DNA of 64,000 nt from Burkholderiales bacterium Ga0074133 (GTDB lineage Bacteria > Pseudomonadota > Gammaproteobacteria > Burkholderiales > Burkholderiaceae_C). This document shows, one piece after another, positions 18,874 through 27,738 of the stretch. The notes beneath the pieces were generated by a model. That model saw only the letters and a program-made list of their open reading frames with translations. It ran no database searches and was not told the DNA's origin. The first letter of the stretch is position 1, and the number at the start of each line of letters is the position of its first letter. A program made the position numbers and the translations under genes. The stretch lies in assembly GCA_001464865.1 (NCBI GenBank), contig LNEG01000115.1, positions 40,351 through 104,350 on the forward strand. The letters run 5' to 3'.

Positions 18874-21006
18874 TCAGGGCGCGGGCCGCATGGCGGCCTC
18901 GCGCTGCCACTGCCGCGTTTGCGCCGCGGCTACAAATCCCAGGGTATCGGCCGGGTCCAGCACCCCTGCATCGGGCTCGATGCCACCCGCCTTGAGGATC
19001 GCGTGCGAGCCGCGGCTGGCAGCAATGGCCTTCAGGTCCAGGAAGGCATCGCGAAACCAGTCCACCACGGCTCCATCGCGCGCCAGCGCCTCCCCCATCT
19101 CGGTCGTCATGACTGCGGCCACCGCATCAAACAGCACGGACGGCATGGTGCGGCAGGTCCCGTCTGCCGCCAGGTGGGTGCCGTCGCGCAGCACCGCGCC
19201 CGACACGCGGGGTGCCAGCACCTTGACTGCCGCGCCGGCCTTGTCCAGCGCCTTGCGCAGGTTGGCCACCGCCGCGCCATGGCTGCCGTCTGCGACCAGG
19301 ATGGCCACGCACCGACCCTGCAGCGTGGGCAGCATGCGGTCGATGGTGCGCAGCGCTGGCGATAGCGCCAAGTCTTGCACCGGCACTGCTGGCACCGGGG
19401 GCTCAGGCAGGGCCGGCAGGCCCAGGCCCTCGGCTACCTGCTCGGCCAACCCTTCATCCATTAATCGAAGGTGCGCCACCACCGCGTCGCGCACATGCGC
19501 GCTGCCCACGCACGACAGCTGGTGCACCAGGGCCTGCACGGTGTGCGCCTGCTCGGTGGCGCTCTGGCTGCGGTAGAACATGCGCGCCTGGCTGTAGTGG
19601 TCGGCAAAGCTCTCGGGGCGCGTACGGCCGCGGGCCTGTTCCGCTGCAGCTTCCGCCGCGGGGCGTACGGGACGTGTACCGGCAGACCGTGCGGCGCGGG
19701 GCGAATCGGGCTGCAGGCTGCTGGGCTCGTAGCTCACGCGGCCCCGGGGGGCGTTCACCAGCATTGACCCGCCCTGCAGCGCGTGGTGGTACGGGCACTG
19801 CGGCGCGTTGATGGGCAGCTGCGCATGGTTGGGCCCGCCCAGCCGGGCCAGGTGGGCGTCCAGGTAGGCAAACAGGCGGCCCTGCAGCAGCGGGTCGTTG
19901 CTGAAGTCGATGCCTGGCGGTACGTTGGCCGGGCTGAAGGCGACCTGCTCCGTGTCGGCAAAGAAGTTGTCGGGCCAGCGGTTGAGCACCATGCGGCCAA
20001 TGGGCTGCAGGGGCACCAGTTCTTCCGGGATGAGCTTGGTGGCATCGAGGTGGTCAAACGGAAACGCGGCGGCATCCTCTTCCGAAAAATGCTGCACGGA
20101 GAGCGTCCACTCCGGAAAGTCACCGGCCTCGATGGCCTCGAACAGGTCGCGGCGGTGGAAGTCGTTGTCGGCAGCCTGCAGCTTCACGGCTTCATCCCAC
20201 AGCGTGCATTGCAGCCCCAGCCGGGGCCGCCAGTGAAAGCGCGCGTACGTGCTTTCTCCCTGCGCGTTCACCAGCCGAAAGCTGTGCACGCCAAAGCCTT
20301 CCATCATGCGCAGGCTGCGGGGCAGGGCGCGGTCGCTCATCAGCCACATCACTCCGTGCAGGGCCTCTGGCATCAGCGACACGAAATCCCAGAAGGTGTC
20401 GTGCGCACTGGTCGCCTGCGGAAAGCCGCGGTCTGGTTCCATCTTGAGCGCATGGGCGAGGTCAGGGAACTTCATGGCGTCCTGCACCAGCGCCACGGGC
20501 ACGTTGCTACCCACCAGATCCCAGTTGCCCTCGCGGGTGTAGAACTTCACGGCAAAGCCGCGCAGGTCGCGCGGGGTGTCCACCGATCCTGCGCCGCCCG
20601 CCATGGTGGAAAAGCGTGCGAACACGGGCGTCTGCACGCCGGACTCGGTCAGTACGCGGGCCGTGGTGTGCTCGCGCAGCGAGCGTGTCAGCTCAAAGAA
20701 CCCATGGGCACCCGAGCCGCGGGCAAACACCACGCGTTCTGCCATGCGTTCGCGGTTGAAGTGCGCGAGCTTTTCGCGCAGCACAAAGTCTTCCAGCAGC
20801 GTCGGCCCCGGCGCACCTGCGCCGCGCAGGGAGTTCTGGTTGTCTGCTACCGGAATGCCCTGTGCCGTGGTCAGTACGGGGTGCCTCCCGCCGGCCTGCT
20901 GTTGCAGCTCGCCCGCGTAGCCACGGTAGGTGTCGGATGGAACGAGGGAGGCACCGGCCCCTGTGGACCGGTGAGCGGGGTTGCGCGGGGCGGGGGAGCG
21001 TGGCAT
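18874..21006 (-). CDS. katE: large-subunit monofunctional catalase HPII
   Basis: '[32 protein letters not shown]', '[23 protein letters not shown]', C-terminal class-I GATase-like domain; ~710 aa. Confidence 0.95.
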   Translation of the reverse strand: MPRSPAPRNPAHRSTGAGASLVPSDTYRGYAGELQQQAGGRHPVLTTAQGIPVADNQNSLRGAGAPGPTLLEDFVLREKLAHFNRERMAERVVFARGSGAHGFFELTRSLREHTTARVLTESGVQTPVFARFSTMAGGAGSVDTPRDLRGFAVKFYTREGNWDLVGSNVPVALVQDAMKFPDLAHALKMEPDRGFPQATSAHDTFWDFVSLMPEALHGVMWLMSDRALPRSLRMMEGFGVHSFRLVNAQGESTYARFHWRPRLGLQCTLWDEAVKLQAADNDFHRRDLFEAIEAGDFPEWTLSVQHFSEEDAAAFPFDHLDATKLIPEELVPLQPIGRMVLNRWPDNFFADTEQVAFSPANVPPGIDFSNDPLLQGRLFAYLDAHLARLGGPNHAQLPINAPQCPYHHALQGGSMLVNAPRGRVSYEPSSLQPDSPRAARSAGTRPVRPAAEAAAEQARGRTRPESFADHYSQARMFYRSQSATEQAHTVQALVHQLSCVGSAHVRDAVVAHLRLMDEGLAEQVAEGLGLPALPEPPVPAVPVQDLALSPALRTIDRMLPTLQGRCVAILVADGSHGAAVANLRKALDKAGAAVKVLAPRVSGAVLRDGTHLAADGTCRTMPSVLFDAVAAVMTTEMGEALARDGAVVDWFRDAFLDLKAIAASRGSHAILKAGGIEPDAGVLDPADTLGFVAAAQTRQWQREAAMRPAP

Positions 21007-21222
21007 GAGGGTCGCGGTCCTGGCAGTCCGGCCGGTTACGGCCGTGAAATTGACGAAGCCTCCATGTTTGAGCCAGGTGCCTGCGACGGAGGTAGGACGC
21101 CGGCGCAATGTGCCGTGGTCGCCGCCTGGCGGTGGCGGCACGGGCAGACGTAAGCGCGTGCAACGCGCGCCCCGGCTCTGGGGCGTTTTGTTACGCTTGA
21201 CGCTTCCTGTGGAGGGGAAGCC

Positions 21223-24200
21223 GTGAACATAAAAAAATGGATGTGGAGCACCGGTATGGTGTTGCTCGCAACAGGCGCACACGCGCTGCAGATCACGGGC
21301 TTTTCGCCGCAGGGCGAAGTCGCTCGGGTGCGGCAGGTGGTGGCCAAGTTTGATGCCGCAGCGGTGAACTTCGGCGATCCCAAGGCGCCGGCGCCCCTGA
21401 CCGTGAGCTGTACCGATGCCAGTGCCAGCAAGGGCACCGGCCGCTGGACCAGCGAGCGCGAATGGGTGTTCGACTTTGAGAACGATCTGCCACCCGGCGT
21501 GCGCTGCACTGCCGTGGTCAAGCCCGGGTTCAAATCGCCCGCAGGGGCAGATCTGGTCGGGACCAAAAGCTTTCAGTTCAACAGCGGTGGCCCCTTTGTG
21601 CAGAACATGCGCCCGGGCACGTACGAGCGCATCGACGAAGAGCAGTTCTTCGTGCTGGAGCTCAACGGGCCGGCCACCCTGGAGAGCCTGCGCGCCAACG
21701 TGTGGTGCATGGCCGATGGCCTGGGCGAGCGCGTGCCCGTGCGCCTGATCGAGGGGGCGCAGCGCACCGACGTTCTCAAATCACAAGGTCTGGACAAGCG
21801 CGCCGCGCAGGCCCCGTTGCAGTTCGCCACGCTGACCTGCAACCGCCGCCTGGCCTCGGGCTCGCGCATGCAGCTGGTCTTTGGCAAAGGTGTGGCCACG
21901 CCCAGTGGCGTGCCCAATGCGGTGGAACGGCGCTTTGAATTCACCGTGCGCGAGCCGTTTGCGGCCGAGTTCAGCTGCGAGCGCGAGAACGCCCAGGCCG
22001 CGTGCCTGCCCATACGCCCGATGCAGCTGAGCTTCAACGCACCCGTGCCGCGCAAGCTGGCGGCGGGCATCCGCCTGAAGTCGGCCAAGGAAACCATCAA
22101 GCCCGTCATCGCGGGCGCCACCGAGGGCGCGCAGACCGATGCGCTGGTCAGCAGCGTGCAGTTTGCCGCGCCACTGGATGAGAACACCGCCTTCACGCTG
22201 GAGCTGCCGCGTGACCTGAAAGACGCCGCAGGCCGCACACTGCGCAACGCAGACAGCTTCCCGCTCAAGGTGGCTACCGGGGGCATGCCCCCCTTGGCCA
22301 AGTTTGCCGCCGCGCCCTTTGGCATCGTCGAGCGCTTTGCCGAGGGACCTGCCTCGGACAATCCTCCCGCGCTGCTGCCCGTGACCCTGCGCAACGTGGA
22401 AGCCGCCCTGCGCGTGCAGGGCCTGCAGGCCGGTGCGCCCTCTGCCGCAGCCGCGCAGCAGGGCAAGGTCAGCACCCTCAGGCCGCAATCTGACGCGGAC
22501 ATCATTGCGTGGTTTCGAAAGGTGCAGCGGTATGACAACTACCTGGTGGACCGTGGCCAGGCCCGCCGGGATGTGACGGGTCCGCTGCCCAAGCCCCTCG
22601 ACACGAACCGCGACCATGTGCAAACGCGCATGGTCTCGTTGCTGGCCGGCAAGCCCGGCGTCAGCACGCTGGAGTTGCCCAAGCCCGCCAGCAACGACCC
22701 GCGACCGTTCGAGGTGGTGGGCATTCCCCTGTCGCCCGGTTTCCATGTGGTGGAGATCGCATCGCAGCGGCTGGGCCAGTCGCTGCTGGACGAGCGCCAC
22801 GGCGACGCCCGCACGATGGTGGTGCGCACCTCGGCGCTGGTGACCAACCTGGGCGTGCATTTCAAGCTCGGCCGCGAGAACGCGCTGGTGTGGGTCACCT
22901 CGCTCGACAAGGGCCTGCCGGTGCAGGGCGCCACGGTGCGGGTGTCGGACTGCCGGGGCAAGGAACTGGCCCAGGCCCTGACGGATGCGCAGGGCGTGGC
23001 CCGTGTGGAAGGGCTCTCGTCCGAGCCGCCCGGCTGCAACAACACCACCGCCGAGGACGGCGGCCAGGCCTATTTTGTGAGTGCCCGCCACAAGGGTGCG
23101 GATGGTGTGGAGGACATGGCCTTCACCTGGAGCGACTGGCAGCGCGGCATCGAGCCCTGGCGCTTCAACGTGCCCACCAGCCGCATGCCGGTGCCGGACG
23201 AACGCGCCCACACCATCTTTGACCGCACGCTGTTCCGCGCGGGCGAAACCGTGTCGATGAAGCACCTGTTGCGCGCCGAAACGCGCCAGGGCTTTGCACT
23301 GCCGCGCTCGCGACCGGACCAGCTGGTCATCACCCACCTGGGCAGCGGCCAGCAGTTCACGCAGCCGCTGGCGTGGCGCGGCACGGCCACGGGCGGGCTC
23401 AGCGCGCAAAGCACGTTTGCCATACCCCCCGCTGCCAAGTTGGGCGTTTATCAGGTAGAGCTGGCGGGCAATGGCACGGTGAACGGCAGCTTCTCGTCCG
23501 GCATGTTCCGCGTGGAAGAGTTCCGCCTGCCGGTGCTGGAAGGCCGCATTGCGCCCGCCGACAAGAAGGCACTGGTCAGGGTGCGCTCGGTACCGACCGA
23601 CGTGCAGATCAACTATGTGTCGGGCGGCGGCGCCGCCAACCTGCCGGTGCGCGTGTCGGCCCTGGTGCGGGGCAAGTACCTGCAGTACGGCGACTACGAG
23701 ACCTTCAGCTTCAACCCGCCGCGCAATCGCGACCAGGGGAATGCCGGCAGCGATGACGAAGAGGCCGCGGCCAGCCAGGATGCGCGTGTGATCGCCGACA
23801 AGCTGCCGCTCACACTGAACAAGGACGGCGCGGGCAAGGTCACCATCGACAACGTGCCCGCCGCCCGCCAGCCGCAGGAGCTGCTGCTGGAGGCCACCTA
23901 CGCCGACCCCAATGGCGAGGTGCAGACCATCCGCAGCACACAGACACTGTGGCCCGCTGGCGTGGTAGCGGGCATCAAGACCGAAGGCTGGGTGTCGGCG
24001 CGGCAGAAGATCCGCTTTCAGGCGCTGGCGCTGCAGCACAGCGGCAAGCCTGCGGCCGACACCTCACTGCAGGTGCAGGCTGTGGCCCGCACCACCACCA
24101 GCACGCGCAAGCGCATGGTGGGTGGCTTCTACAGCTACGACAACCAGACCGAAACCAGGGATCTGGGCACGCTGTGCACCGGCAAGAGCGACACGCGCGG

Positions 24201-27200
24201 CCTGCTGCTGTGCGAGGCCAAACTCGACCAGCCGGGCGAAGTCGAGCTGGTGGTGACCGCCACCGACAAGGACGGCAACACCAGCGTGGCGGCCTCGTCG
24301 GTCTGGGTGACGCGCCAGGGAGAGCTGTGGTTTGGCGGCGAGGACCACGACCGCATGGACCTGCTGGCTGAAAAGAAGAGCTACCAGGCGGGCGAGACCG
24401 CCAAGTTCCAGGTGCGCATGCCGTTTCGCTACGCCACCGCCCTGGTGGCGGTGGAGCGCGAAGGCATCATCGATACACAGGTGGTGCAGCTCAACGGGCA
24501 AGATCCGACCGTGAGCCTGAAAGTGCAGCCCGACTGGGGGCCCAACGTGTACGTGAGCGTGCTGGCGCTGCGCGGCCGCCTGCGCGAGGTGCCGTGGTAC
24601 AGCTTCTTCACCTGGGGCTTCAAGGCCCCGCGCGAGTGGTGGACGTCCTTCTGGTACGAGGGCAAGGAATACCAGGCGCCCACCGCGCTGGTGGATTTGT
24701 CCAAGCCTGCCTTCCGCCTGGGCGTGGCCGAGATCCGCGTGGGCACCGAGGCCCACCGCATCGACGTGAAGGTGGCCACCGACAAGGAGAGCTACGCTGT
24801 GCGCGGCAAGGCGCAGGTCACCATCACCGCCACGCTTCCCGGGGGCAAGCCCGCTGCCAACGCCGAGGTGGCCGTGGCCGCGGTAGACCAGGCCCTGCTG
24901 GAGCTGATGCCCAACACCACCTGGAACCTGCTCGACGCCATGCTGCAGCGCCGCAGCTGGGGTGTGGAGACATCGACCGCGCAGATGGAAATCATCGGCC
25001 GCCGGCACTACGGCAAGAAGGCCGTGCCCGCGGGTGGTGGCGGGGGCAGGGCGCAGACGCGCGAGCTGCTCGACACCCTGCTGCTGTGGGAACCCGCGCT
25101 CAAGCTCGATGCCAATGGCCAGGCCAGGGTGACGGTGCCCCTGAACGACGCCCTCACCACGTTCAAGATCGTGGCTGTGGCCGATGCATCGATCGGGCTG
25201 TTTGGCACGGGCAGCGCCAGTATTCGCGCCACGCAAGATTTGCAGATCATCAGCGGCCTGCCACCGCTGGTGCGCGAGGACGACCAGTTCCGTGCCCAGC
25301 TCACCTTGCGCAACACCACCAAGGCGGCGATGAAGGTCGAGGTGGCCCCGCGCGCGACGCTGCTGGACTCGAGCGCCGCGCCGGGCCGCCCCAAGCAAGC
25401 GAACGCCCCCTCGGGGGGCAGCGATCCACGCGAAGCGGGAGAGCGTGGGGGCATGTTGTATTTGCAGACGGTGGAGATCCCCGCGGGCGAATCGCGCGAG
25501 GTGGCGTGGAACGTGACCGCACCGGCCCAGCTGGCGCAGACCCGCGCCCAGGCCATCCTGTGGGAGATCGAGGCCAAGGACACGGTGAGCGGCGCGCGCG
25601 ATGCCCTCAAGGCCAGCCAGCGGCTGATCCCGGCCGTGCCGCTGACCGTGCAGCAGGCCACGCTGGTGCAGGTGGATGGCAGCTACAACCTCGATGTGAA
25701 CCCCCCGGCCGACGCCTTGCCCGAATCTGGTGTAAAGCGTGGCGGCCTCAAGCTGTCGCTGCAGCCCAAGCTGGCCGAAGGCCTGCCGGGCGTGCGCGAC
25801 TGGTGGGCGCGTTACCCGTTTGCCTGCCTGGAGCAGCAATCGAGCAAGGCCGTCGGCCTGCGCGACCCTGCCCTGTGGCAAACCGTGATGGCGCAGCTGC
25901 CCACCTACCTCGACGCAGACGGGCTGGCCAGCTACTTCCCGCCGCGTGATGGCGATGCCAACCGCGGCAGCGACACGCTGACGGCCCACCTGCTGGCCGT
26001 GGCGCACGAGGCATCGGGCATCAACCCCGCGTTTGCGTTGCCCGATGCGGCCCGCGCCGCCATGGAGCGCGGCCTGGCCGCTTTTGTCGAGGGCCGCATT
26101 GAACGCAGCTTCTGGAGCCCCCGCAAGGATCTGGACATGCGCAAGGTGGCCGCGCTGGAAGCCCTGTCGCGCTACGGCAAGGCCCAGGGCCGCATGGCCA
26201 GCAGCATCACCATTGCGCCCAACCAGTGGCCCACGCACACGGTGATCGACTGGCTCAACGTGTTGAAGCGCGTGGCCGATGTGCCCGAACGCGACAAGCG
26301 CCTGGCCGAGGCCATGCAGATCCTGCGCGCCCGCCTGTCGTACCAGGGCACCAAGCTCATCTTCAGCACCGAGCAGGACGACTACTGGTGGTGGCTGATG
26401 CAAAGCGGCGACGTGAACACCGCCCGCCTGATGCTGGCCGTGATGGACGACCCCGCCTGGAAGGACGACATGGGCCGCGTGGCCAACGGCTTCATTGCGC
26501 GCCAGCAGGGCGGGGCGTGGCACACCACCACGGCCAACCTGTGGGGCTCGCTGGCGCTGGAGAAGTTCAGCGCCAAATTCGAAGCCACGCCGGTGTCGGG
26601 CACCACCCGGGCCGCGATGTCTGCGAACACTGCCAGCGTGGACTGGAGCAAGGTCGAGCGCATCAAGGCTGGCGACCCGGTGGGCGCCGCGCACCAGACC
26701 TCGTGGTTTGGTGCGCCGGCATCGCCCGGCAATTTCAGGAACAACACCATGTTCCTGCCCTGGGGCTCCGGTGCGGGCAAGGCGGGCGGCAAGGAGTCGC
26801 TGTCCGTCACGCACCAGGGCCCGGGCAAGCCCTGGCTCACGCTGCAGTCGGTGGCCGCCGTCCAGCTGAAGGCGCCGTTTGCAGCGGGTTACGCCATCAA
26901 GCGGACCATCACGCCCGTGGAGCAGGCCAACAAGAGCCTGCCCGCAGGCCAGTACACGCGCGGCGATGTGCTGCGCATCACGCTGGAGGTCAACGCCAGT
27001 GCCGACATGACCTGGGTGGCCATCACCGACCCGATCCCGGGCGGCGCCACCATCCTGGGCAGCGGCCTGGGCCGCGATTCAGAGATTGCCACGCAGGGCG
27101 AAAAGCGCAGCGGCGCCGGCTGGCCCGCGTTCGAGGAACGCAGTTTCGAATCCTTCCGCAGCTACTACGAGTACCTGCCCAAGGGCACGGTCAAGATGGA

Positions 27201-27327
27201 ATACACCGTGCGCCTGAACAACGTGGGCGATTTCGCCCTGCCGCCGAGCCGCGTGGAGGCGATGTACGCGCCCGAGATGTTTGGCGAGGTGCCGAATGCG
27301 CGGGTGAAGGTGGAGGCGGCGCGCTAG
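21223..27327 (+). CDS. alpha-2-macroglobulin family protein (bacterial A2M, thioester-containing)
   Basis: 2034 aa, GTG start with GGAGG upstream; MG-type domains; thioester motif in 'WWARYPFACLEQQSSKAVGL'. Confidence 0.93.
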   Translation: MNIKKWMWSTGMVLLATGAHALQITGFSPQGEVARVRQVVAKFDAAAVNFGDPKAPAPLTVSCTDASASKGTGRWTSEREWVFDFENDLPPGVRCTAVVKPGFKSPAGADLVGTKSFQFNSGGPFVQNMRPGTYERIDEEQFFVLELNGPATLESLRANVWCMADGLGERVPVRLIEGAQRTDVLKSQGLDKRAAQAPLQFATLTCNRRLASGSRMQLVFGKGVATPSGVPNAVERRFEFTVREPFAAEFSCERENAQAACLPIRPMQLSFNAPVPRKLAAGIRLKSAKETIKPVIAGATEGAQTDALVSSVQFAAPLDENTAFTLELPRDLKDAAGRTLRNADSFPLKVATGGMPPLAKFAAAPFGIVERFAEGPASDNPPALLPVTLRNVEAALRVQGLQAGAPSAAAAQQGKVSTLRPQSDADIIAWFRKVQRYDNYLVDRGQARRDVTGPLPKPLDTNRDHVQTRMVSLLAGKPGVSTLELPKPASNDPRPFEVVGIPLSPGFHVVEIASQRLGQSLLDERHGDARTMVVRTSALVTNLGVHFKLGRENALVWVTSLDKGLPVQGATVRVSDCRGKELAQALTDAQGVARVEGLSSEPPGCNNTTAEDGGQAYFVSARHKGADGVEDMAFTWSDWQRGIEPWRFNVPTSRMPVPDERAHTIFDRTLFRAGETVSMKHLLRAETRQGFALPRSRPDQLVITHLGSGQQFTQPLAWRGTATGGLSAQSTFAIPPAAKLGVYQVELAGNGTVNGSFSSGMFRVEEFRLPVLEGRIAPADKKALVRVRSVPTDVQINYVSGGGAANLPVRVSALVRGKYLQYGDYETFSFNPPRNRDQGNAGSDDEEAAASQDARVIADKLPLTLNKDGAGKVTIDNVPAARQPQELLLEATYADPNGEVQTIRSTQTLWPAGVVAGIKTEGWVSARQKIRFQALALQHSGKPAADTSLQVQAVARTTTSTRKRMVGGFYSYDNQTETRDLGTLCTGKSDTRGLLLCEAKLDQPGEVELVVTATDKDGNTSVAASSVWVTRQGELWFGGEDHDRMDLLAEKKSYQAGETAKFQVRMPFRYATALVAVEREGIIDTQVVQLNGQDPTVSLKVQPDWGPNVYVSVLALRGRLREVPWYSFFTWGFKAPREWWTSFWYEGKEYQAPTALVDLSKPAFRLGVAEIRVGTEAHRIDVKVATDKESYAVRGKAQVTITATLPGGKPAANAEVAVAAVDQALLELMPNTTWNLLDAMLQRRSWGVETSTAQMEIIGRRHYGKKAVPAGGGGGRAQTRELLDTLLLWEPALKLDANGQARVTVPLNDALTTFKIVAVADASIGLFGTGSASIRATQDLQIISGLPPLVREDDQFRAQLTLRNTTKAAMKVEVAPRATLLDSSAAPGRPKQANAPSGGSDPREAGERGGMLYLQTVEIPAGESREVAWNVTAPAQLAQTRAQAILWEIEAKDTVSGARDALKASQRLIPAVPLTVQQATLVQVDGSYNLDVNPPADALPESGVKRGGLKLSLQPKLAEGLPGVRDWWARYPFACLEQQSSKAVGLRDPALWQTVMAQLPTYLDADGLASYFPPRDGDANRGSDTLTAHLLAVAHEASGINPAFALPDAARAAMERGLAAFVEGRIERSFWSPRKDLDMRKVAALEALSRYGKAQGRMASSITIAPNQWPTHTVIDWLNVLKRVADVPERDKRLAEAMQILRARLSYQGTKLIFSTEQDDYWWWLMQSGDVNTARLMLAVMDDPAWKDDMGRVANGFIARQQGGAWHTTTANLWGSLALEKFSAKFEATPVSGTTRAAMSANTASVDWSKVERIKAGDPVGAAHQTSWFGAPASPGNFRNNTMFLPWGSGAGKAGGKESLSVTHQGPGKPWLTLQSVAAVQLKAPFAAGYAIKRTITPVEQANKSLPAGQYTRGDVLRITLEVNASADMTWVAITDPIPGGATILGSGLGRDSEIATQGEKRSGAGWPAFEERSFESFRSYYEYLPKGTVKMEYTVRLNNVGDFALPPSRVEAMYAPEMFGEVPNARVKVEAAR
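25381..25453 (+). repeat. GC-rich palindromic repeat inserted in frame in the A2M CDS
   Basis: 'GGGCCGCCCCAAGCAAGCGAACGCCCCCTCGGGGGGCAGCGATCCACGCGAAGCGGGAGAGCGTGGGGGC' with GCCCCC/GGGGGC hairpin. Confidence 0.55.
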
Positions 27328-27369
27328 GTGGCTGCGGCTCCGGCACTGCGTTGATGCAAGGACCAGCCC

Positions 27370-27738
27370 ATGAACAACAGTGTGTTTTTCGAGTTCCGTT
27401 TCTGGCTGCTGGTGGCGTTTTCGCTGGTGCTGCCGGTGGCCATCTACGTCGTGCTGCTGGCCACCCGGTCGATCTCAAGGCCGGCTGTGCTGGCGTTCGG
27501 CGTGGTGCTGGTGCTGATGGCCGGGGTGGATGTCTACCTGCTGCAGACGCTCAAATCCCTTGCGCATGCCAGCCCGTCGCTGGCGGACGACGCGCTGTTC
27601 AACACCGAGCTGTCGATCGCCCTGTATGTGCTGCCAGCGGTGTTTGGCGGCATTGGCGTGAACCTGATTTCGCATGTGCTGCTGCGCCACCTTGCCGAGG
27701 CGGAAGAGCGGTTTGACCGCGAGCATACGGATGAATAG
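27370..27738 (+). CDS. small integral membrane protein between A2M and pbpC
   Basis: 122 aa, hydrophobic segments, stop overlaps pbpC start. Confidence 0.75.
   Translation: MNNSVFFEFRFWLLVAFSLVLPVAIYVVLLATRSISRPAVLAFGVVLVLMAGVDVYLLQTLKSLAHASPSLADDALFNTELSIALYVLPAVFGGIGVNLISHVLLRHLAEAEERFDREHTDE

Noticed and set aside
21781-26814. 752 and 916 aa minus-strand ORFs opposite the A2M gene
   Set aside because: Antisense shadow ORFs from high GC3; no recognisable motifs.
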